This document shows positions 43,646 to 52,429 of a stretch of 64,000 nt of DNA, one piece after another (the first letter of the stretch is position 1; each line of letters begins with the position of its first letter). A program made the translations under genes and the position numbers. The stretch is from NCBI RefSeq assembly GCF_013407835.1, contig NZ_JACCBI010000001.1, positions 2,728,001 to 2,792,000 on the forward strand, given 5' to 3'. The notes beneath the pieces are model-generated. The model made no database searches, had not been told where the DNA came from, and worked only from the letters and a program-made list of their open reading frames with translations. This stretch comes from Agromyces atrinae. Lineage in GTDB: Bacteria > Actinomycetota > Actinomycetes > Actinomycetales > Microbacteriaceae.

Positions 43646-44454
43646 CCACTCTCACCGACGTCGGATCCGCCGCCATCTCGCTCTCGAACGTCAGCAAGGC
43701 GTTCGAGACCGGAACGGGAACCGTGCTCGCCCTCGACGGCATCGACCTCGACATCCAGCCCGGAGGCTTCGTGTCGCTGCTCGGCCCGTCGGGCTGCGGC
43801 AAGTCGACCCTGCTCCGCGTGATCGGCGACCTCGTCAAGCCGACGAGCGGCGAGGTGCTCGTCGGCGGACGCACCGCCGCCGAGGCGCGGAAGGCCCGCG
43901 ACTACGGCATGGCGTTCCAGGCGCCCGGCCTCATGGACTGGCGGACCGTCCGCCGCAACGTCGAGCTGCCCATGCAGGTACTCGGCGTCCCGCGGGCCGA
44001 ACGTCGCCAGTGCGCCGACGAGATGCTCGACCTCGTGCGACTGACCGCATTCGCCGACCACCGTCCGCGCCAGCTCTCCGGCGGAATGCAGCAGCGCGTC
44101 GCCATCGCCCGCGCGCTCGCGATCCAGCCGAAGATCCTCCTCATGGACGAGCCGCTCGGCGCGCTCGACGAGATGAACCGCGAGTACCTGCAGCGTGAGC
44201 TCCTCCGCATCTGGCGAAGCACGGGAACGACGATCGTCTTCGTCACGCACAGCGTTCCCGAAGCCGTCTTCCTCTCCACCGAGGTCGTCGTGATGTCGCC
44301 GAGACCCGGCCGCATCGCCGCTCGCGTGCCCATCGACCTCGGCTATCCGCGGGTCGACGAGACGCGCGTCAGTCCCGAGTTCTACCGTGCAGAGGCCGAA
44401 GTCAGGGAGATCCTTCACTCCGTGCTCGCGCCCGAGGGCGAGGTGCAGCAGTGA
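43642..44454 (+). CDS. ABC importer ATP-binding protein
   Basis: 270 residues. Walker A GPSGCGKST, Q-loop MAFQAPGLMDWRTV, signature LSGGMQQRVAIARALA, Walker B ILLMDEPLGALDEM, H-loop FVTHSVPEAV. The Q-loop type with DWRTV is typical of nitrate/sulfonate/pyrimidine-precursor importers. ATG at 43642 overlaps the stop of permease 1 (ATGA) and has GGAAGAGG upstream; its own stop overlaps the GTG of permease 2. This tight coupling indicates equal synthesis of the subunits. Confidence 0.92.
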   Translation: MTTLTDVGSAAISLSNVSKAFETGTGTVLALDGIDLDIQPGGFVSLLGPSGCGKSTLLRVIGDLVKPTSGEVLVGGRTAAEARKARDYGMAFQAPGLMDWRTVRRNVELPMQVLGVPRAERRQCADEMLDLVRLTAFADHRPRQLSGGMQQRVAIARALAIQPKILLMDEPLGALDEMNREYLQRELLRIWRSTGTTIVFVTHSVPEAVFLSTEVVVMSPRPGRIAARVPIDLGYPRVDETRVSPEFYRAEAEVREILHSVLAPEGEVQQ

Positions 44455-45275
44455 CGCAGACAGCGATCCCCCCGGTCGCGGCCCTGCCGCCGGTGCGCCT
44501 CGCCCCGGGCGGCCACGTCGTCCGTGCGCTCGCCCCCGCCCTCGGGTTCGGTGTCGTCTTCATCGTGCTGTGGGAGCTCGTCGTGCAGGTCGGCGGCGTG
44601 CAGAGCTACCTGCTGCCCGCGCCGTCGGCGATCCTCGCGGCGCTCGTGCAGAGCGCCCCGGCGATCCTCTCGGCCGCCCAGGTCACGGCCCTCGCGGTCG
44701 TGCTCAGCGTCATCTTCGGCGGGATCGCCGGCATCCTCGCCGCTTTCGTCGTCGCCCTCTTCGAAGGCGTCGCGCAGGTCATGCTCGGCCTCGTCGCCGT
44801 GCTGAGCTGTGCACCGATCGTCGCCCTCGCCCCGATCTTCAACGCGTGGTTCGGAAGCACGAACCTCACGTCGAAGGTCGCCGTCGCGGGCATCATGGTG
44901 TTCTTCCCTGTCATGGTGAACACCACGCGCGGCCTCCTCGCGGTCGATCCCCTCCACCGCGAACTGATGCAGTCGCTCTCGGGCTCCCGCGTGCAGCTCA
45001 TGATCTGGTTCCGCGTACCCGGCGCCGTGCCCTCGCTGTTCGATGGTCTGCGCATCGGCGCGACCCTCTCGGTCATCGGCGTCATCGTCTCCGAGTACTT
45101 CGGCGGCACGACGAACGCGCTCGGCGTGTACATCGCCAACACCGCGGCGCTCTCGAAGTTCGCCGACACCTGGGCTGGTGTCGTCGTCGCGAGTCTTCTC
45201 GGACTCGCGATCTACGGCGCCGTCACCCTCCTCGAGCGGATCGTGGCGCCCTGGCGCTTCGCCGCTCGTTCCTGA
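44451..45275 (+). CDS. ABC importer permease 2 (TauC-like)
   Basis: 274 residues; GTG overlapping the ATPase stop (GTGA). About six membrane helices and the EAA loop MQSLSGSRVQLMIWFRVPGAVPSLFDGLRIGATLSVIG (around FRV-PGAV). Clearly a paralogue of permease 1 with divergent sequence. Ends 44 bases before the binding-protein gene. Confidence 0.9.
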   Translation: MTQTAIPPVAALPPVRLAPGGHVVRALAPALGFGVVFIVLWELVVQVGGVQSYLLPAPSAILAALVQSAPAILSAAQVTALAVVLSVIFGGIAGILAAFVVALFEGVAQVMLGLVAVLSCAPIVALAPIFNAWFGSTNLTSKVAVAGIMVFFPVMVNTTRGLLAVDPLHRELMQSLSGSRVQLMIWFRVPGAVPSLFDGLRIGATLSVIGVIVSEYFGGTTNALGVYIANTAALSKFADTWAGVVVASLLGLAIYGAVTLLERIVAPWRFAARS

Positions 45276-45319
45276 ACGCTCCACCCCTGCTCACCACACA
45301 TCACCCCCCGAGGAGTCTC

Positions 45320-46462
45320 ATGCACAAGCACTTCACGATGCGCCGCTCGGCCGCAGCCCTCGCAGCAGCCGGCGTCGCCCTCTCACTCACCGCGTGCGGC
45401 GGAATGGGTGAGGCCACCGAGCCCGCCGCCGTCAACGAGAACTGTGAGACCGTCGACGACGTCACGGTCGTCCTGCAGTGGGTCACCCAGGCGCAGTTCG
45501 CCGGGTACTACGCCGCCGTCGACAACGGAACCTACGCCGACTACTGCCTCGACGTGACCATCCAGGAGGGCGGCACGAACGTCGTCCCCCAGCAGGTGCT
45601 CGCCTCGGGCAACGCCCAGTTCGCCGTCAGCCACGTCGTCAAGAGCATGGCCTCCCGCCAGGAGGGCGCAGACATCGTCAACATCGGCCAGGTCTTCGAG
45701 CGCGGCGCCTACCTCCAGGTCTCGTGGGCCGACTCGGGCATCGGCGAACTGAGCGATCTCGCCGGCACGACGATGGGCTCGTGGGGCGGAGGCAACGAGC
45801 TGACGCTCTACTCGGCGCTGCGTGCGTCGGGCGTCGACCCCGCGACCGACATCACCGTCGTCCAGCAGCCGTTCGACATGTCGATGCTGCTGAACCGTGA
45901 GGCCGACAGCGTGCAGGCGAAGACCTACAACGAGTTCGCCCAGCTGCTCGAGACGATCAACCCCGACACGGGCGAGCTCTACACGCCCGAGGACTTCTCG
46001 GTGCTCGACCTCCAGGAGCTCGGCTTCGGAACGCTCGAAGACGGCATCTACGCGCGCGGCGAGTGGCTCGACGAGGGCGACAACGCCGACATCGCGACGC
46101 GGTTCCTCGCGGCGACCTACGAAGGCTGGGCCTCGTGCCGCGATGACGCCGACGCGTGCGTCGACCTCGTGGTCTCGAAGGGCAGCGCGCTCGGTCGCAG
46201 CCACCAGGCCTGGATGATGAACGAGGTCAACAAGCTCATCTGGCCGTCGACCAACGGCATCGGAACGCTCGAGGCCTCCGCGTGGGACGCGACCATCGAG
46301 TCCGCCATCGAGGGTGAGGTCCTCACCTCGGCCCCCGACGACGGCGCCTACCGCACCGACCTCAACGACGCGGCCCTCGCGCTGCTCGAGGAACGCGGCG
46401 TCGACCCGCTCGGCTCCGACTGGGCTCCGGCCACGGTCGAGCTCACCGAGGGCGGCAAGTAG
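45320..46462 (+). CDS. ABC substrate-binding lipoprotein, NMT1/THI5-like
   Basis: 380 residues; ATG at 45320 with GAGGAG upstream. Lipobox LTACG (Cys near residue 26). The mature part starts with VVLQWVTQAQFAGYYAAVDN, GTYADYCLDVTIQEGG and NVVPQQVLASGNAQFAVSHVVKSMA, the signature of THI5/NMT1-like proteins that bind pyrimidines, thiamin precursors or riboflavin. That fits import of a pyrimidine or hydantoin ring. Extra cysteines (NENCETVD, SCRDDADACVD) may form disulfides. It is followed by a strong hairpin that separates it from the enzyme genes. Confidence 0.9.
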   Translation: MHKHFTMRRSAAALAAAGVALSLTACGGMGEATEPAAVNENCETVDDVTVVLQWVTQAQFAGYYAAVDNGTYADYCLDVTIQEGGTNVVPQQVLASGNAQFAVSHVVKSMASRQEGADIVNIGQVFERGAYLQVSWADSGIGELSDLAGTTMGSWGGGNELTLYSALRASGVDPATDITVVQQPFDMSMLLNREADSVQAKTYNEFAQLLETINPDTGELYTPEDFSVLDLQELGFGTLEDGIYARGEWLDEGDNADIATRFLAATYEGWASCRDDADACVDLVVSKGSALGRSHQAWMMNEVNKLIWPSTNGIGTLEASAWDATIESAIEGEVLTSAPDDGAYRTDLNDAALALLEERGVDPLGSDWAPATVELTEGGK

Positions 46463-46468
46463 TCCCCT

Positions 46469-46501
46469 GCCCGGGGCCCCGCCGAGTGCGGGGTCCCGGG
46501 C
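46469..46501 (+). promoter_or_regulatory. Strong hairpin between importer and enzyme genes of one operon
   Basis: GCCCGGGGCCCCGC (46469-46482) pairs with GCGGGGTCCCGGGC (46488-46501), 13 of 14 positions, five-base loop. There is no T tract, and the next gene begins 28 bases later on the same strand, so it looks like a stabiliser of the importer mRNA or a partial terminator. Confidence 0.6.
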
Positions 46502-46528
46502 TCACTCGACATCGATAAGGAGAGACGG

Positions 46529-47365
46529 ATGACGGAGAGCACGGCGTTCACGGTCGCGTGCGCGCAGACCGATCCGGTGATCGGCGACATCGACGCGAAC
46601 ATCGCGATGACCGAGAGCGCGATCCGGGAGGCGGCCGGTCTCGGCGCCTCGCTCGTCGTCCTCCCCGAGTGCGCGAGCGGAGGCTGGGCCTTCACCGACA
46701 TCGACGAGTCGCGCCGCGCCGCTCAGCGCGTCGACGACGGACCGACGATCGAAGCCTGGTCGTCGCTCGCCGCCGAGCTCGGAGTCTGGGTGTGCGGAGG
46801 TTTCGGCGAGATCGACGGCGATCACGTCTTCAACAGCGCAGCCCTCATCGGTCCGGAGGGCGTCGCCTCCGTCTACCGCAAGGTGCACCTCTGGAACACC
46901 GAGAACGACGCCTTCACGCTCGGCGACCGCGGTTTCGGCGTCGTCGACACCCCGCTCGGGCGCATCGGCATGATGATCTGCTACGACGCGTGGTTCCCCG
47001 AGAGCGTGCGCAGCCTCGCCCTCCAGGGCGCCGACCTCGTGCTCGCGCCGAGCGACTGGGTGCCGAACCCGCGCCAGCAGCCCGGCCCCTCGCTCGCCCA
47101 GATCATGACGATGTCGGCGGCGCACTCCAACCAGGTCTACGTCGCCGCGAGCTCCCGCGTCGGCGTCGAACGGGGCCAGCCGTTCATCGGCTCGAGCGTC
47201 ATCGTCGACCACGAGGGCTGGCTCCTCGCGGGCCCCGCCCCGGCCACCGAAGCGATCATCACCGCGGTCATCGACCCGATCGGCTCCCGTACCGATCGCG
47301 CCGACAACCCCTTCAACCGTCCTCTCGGCGATCGCCGCCCCGAGGCATACACATCGAGCAAGTGA
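46529..47365 (+). CDS. Carbon-nitrogen hydrolase (nitrilase superfamily) 1
   Basis: 278 residues; ATG with AAGGAGAG upstream. Catalytic triad Glu47 (LPECASGG), Lys118 (YRKVHLW) and Cys151 (MICYDAWFPE), plus a second conserved Glu region. Superfamily members hydrolyse nitriles, amides or N-carbamoyl amino acids. In this cluster it is one of two candidates for N-carbamoyl-beta-amino-acid amidohydrolase (beta-ureidopropionase); the other is at 49303. It is more like the amidase/omega-amidase side of the family by its short YRKVHLW segment. It precedes the PF06684-type gene by seven bases. Confidence 0.88.
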   Translation: MTESTAFTVACAQTDPVIGDIDANIAMTESAIREAAGLGASLVVLPECASGGWAFTDIDESRRAAQRVDDGPTIEAWSSLAAELGVWVCGGFGEIDGDHVFNSAALIGPEGVASVYRKVHLWNTENDAFTLGDRGFGVVDTPLGRIGMMICYDAWFPESVRSLALQGADLVLAPSDWVPNPRQQPGPSLAQIMTMSAAHSNQVYVAASSRVGVERGQPFIGSSVIVDHEGWLLAGPAPATEAIITAVIDPIGSRTDRADNPFNRPLGDRRPEAYTSSK

Positions 47366-47372
47366 GGTAACC

Positions 47373-47933
47373 ATGAGCATCACCGTCCGAAAGATCGTCC
47401 GGCACCGGGAAGAGACGCTGCGCGAGAACGGGCAGGACGTGCCGACGACGCACGTCGTCGCGTGGGTCGCCGCGGTCATCGACAACCCGTACCCCGAGGG
47501 GTACGTCGCCGACCTCGTCACGATCGCCGACGAGATCGGTCAGGAGATCGGGGCGCTCCTCGGCCCCGCGTGCGTCGAACTGCTCGGCGAGCCCGTCGAG
47601 GCCTTCGGCAAGGCCGCCCTCGTGGGCCTCGGCGGCGAGCTCGAGCAGGGTTCCGCGCTCATCCACAACCTCCGCTTCGGTAACGAGTTCCGCAACGCTG
47701 CGGGCGGTACCGAGCTCCTCCCCGCTGCCGAGAAGGTCGGCATCACGGGCGGCCCGATCGACGTGCCGCTCAAGCACAAGCTCGACTCGAAAACGCGCTC
47801 GCACCACCAGACGATCACGATCGTCGTGCCCGACGCGCCCCGCCCCCGCGAGATCCTCGTGGCGTGCGTCGCGGCCAACGCCGGCCGCCCGCTCGCACGC
47901 CTCGCGACCTTCGGTGCCGAGGTGGCGAAGTGA
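47373..47933 (+). CDS. Amino acid synthesis family protein (PF06684 type)
   Basis: 186 residues. Matches what I recall as the amino-acid-synthesis protein family: VRKIVRHREETLRENGQ, VAWVAAVIDNPYPEGYVADL, GPACVELLGEPVEAFGKAALVG, FGNEFRNAAGGTELLPAAEKVG and SHHQTITIVVPDAPRPREILVA. The biochemical role is not established in spite of the name; members recur in operons with hydantoinases, amidases and LLM enzymes. Its GTGA overlap with the aminotransferase gene ties it to the pathway. It may act on an unstable carbamoyl intermediate, but this is a guess. Confidence 0.8.
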   Translation: MSITVRKIVRHREETLRENGQDVPTTHVVAWVAAVIDNPYPEGYVADLVTIADEIGQEIGALLGPACVELLGEPVEAFGKAALVGLGGELEQGSALIHNLRFGNEFRNAAGGTELLPAAEKVGITGGPIDVPLKHKLDSKTRSHHQTITIVVPDAPRPREILVACVAANAGRPLARLATFGAEVAK

Positions 47934-49306
47934 CGCTCGTCGATCCCGTCGTCACGACGGATGACTGGGACACCGAACGCATCCTCGAGGCCGACCAGCG
48001 CTACGTCATCCGCTCGTGGTCGCAGCAGGGCAAGCCCGCCCAGGCCGCCATCTCGCACGGCGAGGGCAGTTGGTTCTGGGACACCGACGGGCGCAAGTAC
48101 CTCGACTTCCAGTCGCAGCTCGTCAACCTGAACCTCGGGCACCAGCATCCGAAGCTCGTCGAGGCGATCGTCGACCAGGTGCGGCAGATGGCGTACATGG
48201 GCCCCGGTTTCGCTGTGCGCGTGCGCGGCGAGCTCGGCGAGCGCATCGCCCAGCTCGCGCCGGGCGACCTCGACATGAGCTTCTTCACGACGGGCGGTGC
48301 CGAGGCGAACGAGAACGCGTTGCGTCTCGCGCAGCACATCACCGGTCGGCCGAAGGTCATGGCGCGCTACCGCTCGTACCACGGCGCGACGGCGGCGGCC
48401 CTGAGCCTCACGGGCGACCCGCGTCACCACCACAACGGTCCGGGCGTGCCCGGAGTCGTGCGCTTCCACGACCCCTACGTCTACCGCACGCCCTCGGGCC
48501 GGCCGGCCGACGAGTGCCCCGTGTGCCTCGGCGCTCCCCACATCGAGGACGTGCTGCAGTACGAAGACCCGACGACGATCGCCGCGATCATCATCGAGAC
48601 CGTGACGGGCACGAACGGCATCCTCGTGCCGCCGGACGGCTACCTGCAGTCGGTGCGCGACATCTGCGACAAGTACGGCATCTTCCTCATCTGCGACGAG
48701 GTCATGGCCGGGTACGGCCGCACGGGCGAGTGGTACGCCGTGAACCACTGGAACGTCGTGCCCGACATCGTGACGAGCGCGAAGGGCCTGAACTCGGGCT
48801 ATGTGCCGCTCGGCGCGATGACGGTGGGCCAGCGTTCGCGCGACTGGCTCGTCGAGAACAAGTTCTGGGGCGGCCAGACGTACGCCGGCCACCCGCTCGC
48901 CGCCGCGAGCGCACTCGCCTCGCTCCGCATCATGGAGGAGGAGAACATCCTCGACAACGTGCGTCGGCAGGGTCAGCGACTGGATGCCGGTCTGCGCCGT
49001 ATCGCGGAGAGCTACGAGATCATCGGAGACGTGCGCGGCAAGGGCCTCTTCTACGGCGTCGAGCTCGTGCGCGACCGCACGACGAAGGAGATGCTCGTGC
49101 CGTTCAACGCCACCGGCGCCGCCGCGGCACCGATGCAGCGCATCGTCGCCGACGCGTGGCAGCGTGGTCTCTACATCAGCGCCAACAACAACGTGCTCCG
49201 GCTCACGCCGCCGCTCATCGTGACCGACGACGAGATCGACTTCGCCCTCGTCATCCTCGATGAGGTCATCGGCGCAGCCGACGCACGCAGGAAGGACGGC
49301 CGATGA
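47930..49306 (+). CDS. Class III (omega) aminotransferase
   Basis: 458 residues; GTG overlapping the upstream stop. PLP lysine Lys285 in SAKGLNSGYVPLG; LICDEVMAGYGRTG holds the aspartate that contacts the PLP nitrogen; FFTTGGAEANENALRLA and RYRSYHGATAAALSLTGDPR are class III motifs. The family includes beta-alanine:pyruvate and 3-aminoisobutyrate aminotransferases, which is the step expected after beta-ureidopropionase in reductive pyrimidine degradation. A Cys-containing insert (DECPVCLGAPHIEDVLQYE) is seen in this subgroup. Overlaps the second hydrolase gene by four bases. Confidence 0.91.
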   Translation: MTLVDPVVTTDDWDTERILEADQRYVIRSWSQQGKPAQAAISHGEGSWFWDTDGRKYLDFQSQLVNLNLGHQHPKLVEAIVDQVRQMAYMGPGFAVRVRGELGERIAQLAPGDLDMSFFTTGGAEANENALRLAQHITGRPKVMARYRSYHGATAAALSLTGDPRHHHNGPGVPGVVRFHDPYVYRTPSGRPADECPVCLGAPHIEDVLQYEDPTTIAAIIIETVTGTNGILVPPDGYLQSVRDICDKYGIFLICDEVMAGYGRTGEWYAVNHWNVVPDIVTSAKGLNSGYVPLGAMTVGQRSRDWLVENKFWGGQTYAGHPLAAASALASLRIMEEENILDNVRRQGQRLDAGLRRIAESYEIIGDVRGKGLFYGVELVRDRTTKEMLVPFNATGAAAAPMQRIVADAWQRGLYISANNNVLRLTPPLIVTDDEIDFALVILDEVIGAADARRKDGR

Positions 49307-50127
49307 CGGTCACCACACGAGCCGCAGCGGTCCAGCTGTCGGTCGGACACGCTCCCGCCGACGCGATCGCGCTCGCGCTGTCGCTCATCGAGCGCGCGGC
49401 CGACGAGGGCGCCGGCCTCGTCGTACTGCCCGAGATCTTCGCGGCGCCGTTCGTGCAGCCCGAGCCCGACCCCGACTACTTCGCGTACGCCGAGAAGCTC
49501 GACGGCCCGTCGAACGCGATGGCCGCCGAGGTGTCGAAGCGGCGCGGCATCACGGTCGTCTCGTCGATCTTCGAGGAGCGCGAGGTCGCGGGCGTCTACG
49601 CCAACACGGCGTGCACGTTCTCGAACGGCGAGCTCGTGCAGGTCTACCGGAAGTCGCACCTGCCGTTCTCGAACGGGTTCCCCGAGAAGTTCTACTTCCG
49701 CCCGGGGGACGAGGCGCCGAGCGCCGTCGACACGACCGCCGGTCGCGTCGGCACGATCATCTGCTACGAACGCCACTTCCCCGAGCTCGGCCGCGCCGTC
49801 GCCCTCGACGGGGGCACCGTGCTCGCGGTCCCCGTCGCGTGCGCGAGCGCGCCGATGAAGGACGTCTTCCAGCTCGAGCTGCGCGCCCAGGCCGTCGCGA
49901 ACGGACTGTACGTCGTGTGCGCCAACCGCTCGGGGCTCGAGGTCGCGAAGGACTACTTCGGCACGAGCGCGGTCTACGGCCCGAGCGGCGAGATCCTCGC
50001 GCAGGTGGATGACGGTGACGGCATCGCCATCGCCGACATCGACGGCGACCTCGTCGCACGCACGCGTCGCACCCGACCGTTCCTCCGCGATCGCCGGCCC
50101 GAGCTGTACACCTCGCTCGCACGCTGA
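49303..50127 (+). CDS. Carbon-nitrogen hydrolase 2, N-carbamoyl amino acid amidohydrolase-like
   Basis: 274 residues; ATG overlapping the aminotransferase stop. Triad Glu44 (LPEIFAAPF), Lys117 (YRKSHLPFSNGFPEKFYFRPGD) and Cys154 (IICYERHFPE). The YRK-SHLP...E-K-FYF-PGD pattern is that of N-carbamoylputrescine amidase and beta-ureidopropionase-like enzymes, so this is the better candidate for removing the carbamoyl group from N-carbamoyl-beta-alanine, releasing ammonia and CO2. Last gene of the island; cofC starts 38 bases later on the same strand. Confidence 0.9.
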   Translation: MTVTTRAAAVQLSVGHAPADAIALALSLIERAADEGAGLVVLPEIFAAPFVQPEPDPDYFAYAEKLDGPSNAMAAEVSKRRGITVVSSIFEEREVAGVYANTACTFSNGELVQVYRKSHLPFSNGFPEKFYFRPGDEAPSAVDTTAGRVGTIICYERHFPELGRAVALDGGTVLAVPVACASAPMKDVFQLELRAQAVANGLYVVCANRSGLEVAKDYFGTSAVYGPSGEILAQVDDGDGIAIADIDGDLVARTRRTRPFLRDRRPELYTSLAR

Positions 50128-50164
50128 GGCGGCAGAATGGTGCGGGGCGGTGAGAGGAGTGGTC

Positions 50165-50806
50165 GTGCAGAAGTGGCACGTCATCGTTCCCGTCAAGCGA
50201 GCGGCAGCGGGTAAGTCGCGCTTCGCCCCCGACGTCGCCCCGGACCTTCGCGAGCAACTCGCTCGCGCCTTCGCCCTCGACACGGTGAGTGCCGCCGCCG
50301 AGGCGACGCTCGTCGAGGCCGTGCACGTCGTCAGTGACGAGTTCGCTCTCTCTGACGCGCGCGTCCGTGTGCTCGGCGGCGCGCCCGACGGGCTCAACCC
50401 CGCGCTCGCCTACGGTCTCGCCGTCGTGCGCGAGCAGCACCCCGACTCTCCTGTCGCGGTGCTGCTCGGCGACCTGCCCGCGCTCCGCGGCGACGACCTC
50501 GATGCCGTGTTGACCGCTGCCCACCGTCATCCGCTCGCGTTCGTTCGCGATGCCGATGGCGAGGGCACGACGACCCTCGCCGTGCAGCCCGGGGTCGACT
50601 ACGTGCCCGTGTTCGGCGGTCCGTCGGCCGCGGCGCACCTCGCGGCCGGGGCCGTGGACATCTCAGGCGACGCGCCCCCGCGGGCCCGCCGCGACGTCGA
50701 CGGCGTCGACGCGCTGCGTGACGCCGCCATGCTCGGGCTCTCAATTAGCACCAATCGGCTGGCATCGGCCCTCGTGCCCCTGTCGCATGAAAGGATCGAA
50801 CCATGA
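50165..50806 (+). CDS. cofC: 2-phospho-L-lactate (or PEP) guanylyltransferase
   Basis: 213 residues; GTG with GAGAGGAG upstream. Nucleotidyltransferase that activates 2-phospholactate or PEP for F420 synthesis (CofC/FbiD). Motifs: [17 protein letters not shown] at the start, [27 protein letters not shown] and the late [16 protein letters not shown]. The stop overlaps fgd by four bases. The close distance to the island (38 bases after the hydrolase) means that transcription from the island can run into cofC-fgd and raise the F420H2 supply. Confidence 0.92.
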   Translation: MQKWHVIVPVKRAAAGKSRFAPDVAPDLREQLARAFALDTVSAAAEATLVEAVHVVSDEFALSDARVRVLGGAPDGLNPALAYGLAVVREQHPDSPVAVLLGDLPALRGDDLDAVLTAAHRHPLAFVRDADGEGTTTLAVQPGVDYVPVFGGPSAAAHLAAGAVDISGDAPPRARRDVDGVDALRDAAMLGLSISTNRLASALVPLSHERIEP

Positions 50807-51822
50807 CTTCTCTGACACTCGGATACAAGGCCAGCGCCGAACAGTTCGGGCCGCGCGAGCTCGTCGAACTCGCCGTCGAAGCGGAGCGACGGGGCTTCGA
50901 ATCGGCGTTCGCCTCTGATCACTTCCAGCCGTGGCGCCACGAGGGCGGCCACGCTCCCTTCTCGCTGTCGTGGATCTCCGCGGTGGGCGAGCGCACCGAG
51001 CACATCAAGCTCGGCACGAGCGTCATGACGCCGACGTTCCGCTACAACCCGGCCGTTCTCGCGCAGGCGTTCGCAACGCTCGGCTGCCTCTACCCGGGGC
51101 GCGTCATCGCGGGCTTCGGCACGGGTGAGGCGCTCAACGAGATCGCGACGGGCTTCCGCGGCGCGGGCGAGCAGGACTGGCCCGAGTTCAAGGAGCGCTT
51201 CGCGCGCCTCCGCGAGTCGGTGCGCCTCATGCGCGAGCTGTGGACGGGCGAGCGCGTCTCGTTCGAGGGCGAGTACTACTCGACGCACGACGCCTCGATC
51301 TACGACGTGCCTGAGGGCGGCGTGCCGGTCTACATCGCGGCAGGCGGACCCGTCGTCGCGAAGTACGCGGGCCGCGCGGGCGACGGCTTCATCTGCACGT
51401 CGGGCAAGGGCTGGGACCTCTACACCGAGCAGCTCATCCCCGCCGTGAAGGCCGGCGCCGAAGCGGGCTCGCGCGACTACGACTCGGTCGACCGCATGAT
51501 CGAGATCAAGCTCTCGTACGAGGAGACCACCGAGGCCGCGCTCGAGAACACGCGCTTCTGGTCGCCGCTCTCGCTCTCGAAGGAGCAGAAGCACGACATC
51601 ACCGACCCCGTCGAGATGGAGAAGGCGGCCGACGCCCTGCCGATCGAGCAGATCGCGAAGCGCTGGATCGTCGGAACCGACCCCGACGAGACCGTCGCCG
51701 AGATCGCGAAGTACGTCGACGCGGGCTTCAACCACCTCGTCTTCCACGCCCCCGGACACGACCAGCGCCGCTTCCTCGAGCTCTTCGAGCGCGACCTCGC
51801 ACCCCGACTGCGAGCGCTCTAG
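50803..51822 (+). CDS. fgd: F420-dependent glucose-6-phosphate dehydrogenase
   Basis: 339 residues. Very close to mycobacterial Fgd1: [41 protein letters not shown] with catalytic-site Asp, His and Trp, [13 protein letters not shown] with the conserved Glu, [27 protein letters not shown] (substrate-phosphate lysine), and [24 protein letters not shown] (second lysine and arginine). It oxidises glucose-6-phosphate and reduces F420 to F420H2. ATG overlaps the cofC stop. This is the electron source for F420-dependent reductases in the cell. Confidence 0.95.
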   Translation: MTSLTLGYKASAEQFGPRELVELAVEAERRGFESAFASDHFQPWRHEGGHAPFSLSWISAVGERTEHIKLGTSVMTPTFRYNPAVLAQAFATLGCLYPGRVIAGFGTGEALNEIATGFRGAGEQDWPEFKERFARLRESVRLMRELWTGERVSFEGEYYSTHDASIYDVPEGGVPVYIAAGGPVVAKYAGRAGDGFICTSGKGWDLYTEQLIPAVKAGAEAGSRDYDSVDRMIEIKLSYEETTEAALENTRFWSPLSLSKEQKHDITDPVEMEKAADALPIEQIAKRWIVGTDPDETVAEIAKYVDAGFNHLVFHAPGHDQRRFLELFERDLAPRLRAL

Positions 51823-51825
51823 GCT
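51820..51825 (+). promoter_or_regulatory. -10 element (TAGGCT) of the gene at 51833
   Basis: TAGGCT includes the last bases of the fgd stop codon (CTCTAG), followed by seven bases and ATG at 51833; no ribosome site. Confidence 0.4.
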
Positions 51826-51832
51826 CGAACGC

Positions 51833-52429
51833 ATGAGCTGGCAGCCGTACGCCGTCCCTCCCGCACCTCCGAAACGACCTCCGCTCACCCGGGCGCAGCG
51901 CACGGGTGCGCTCGTCGCGGGCGCGGTGGGCTTCTCGGTATTCTCGTGGGGCCTCGCACTCCTGGCGTTCAGCGCGATCGCGACGGTGCTCGTCGCGATC
52001 TTCAGCTTCGTCGTGGGCCTCGCGCGTCAGGGCCCCGTCGATCGCGGCACGCTGCGGTTCGTGCAGTGGGTCGAGGGCATCGACGGGTCGATCGTGGGAT
52101 GGGTCATCGTCGGCGGGTTCCTGCTCGCGTCGATCCTGCTCATCGTCGGGTTCTTCGTGAGCCAGGGCATCCTGCGCGGCGGACGCGTGAACCGGCCGAC
52201 CGCCGTGACGTGGTCGAGCATCGGCATCGCCCTCGTCGCGGGGTCGATCGTCGGCTCGCTCGGCGGACTCATCGGGTCGATGTTCGGCTGGGTCGCGTGG
52301 GTCGACCCCGGTGTCGCGATCGCCGTGACGACCCTGTCGGGATTGCTCTCGCTCGCTGTGACGGCTGCGGTCGGCGCGTTCACCTGGTGGTGGATGGCGC
52401 ACGTCTTCCGCGCGTCAGCGGCGGACTGA
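51833..52429 (+). CDS. Membrane protein of unknown function
   Basis: 198 residues. Polar, Pro-rich N-terminus (MSWQPYAVPPAPPKRPP) followed by four hydrophobic segments (about 26-60, 82-108, 124-148, 158-190). The family is not recognised. The start is directly after fgd (10 bases) and has a TAGGCT-N7 leaderless-like promoter. Its 3' end overlaps the 3' end of the convergent cofD gene by 15 bases (52415-52429), so the two mRNAs are partly complementary. Confidence 0.72.
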   Translation: MSWQPYAVPPAPPKRPPLTRAQRTGALVAGAVGFSVFSWGLALLAFSAIATVLVAIFSFVVGLARQGPVDRGTLRFVQWVEGIDGSIVGWVIVGGFLLASILLIVGFFVSQGILRGGRVNRPTAVTWSSIGIALVAGSIVGSLGGLIGSMFGWVAWVDPGVAIAVTTLSGLLSLAVTAAVGAFTWWWMAHVFRASAAD

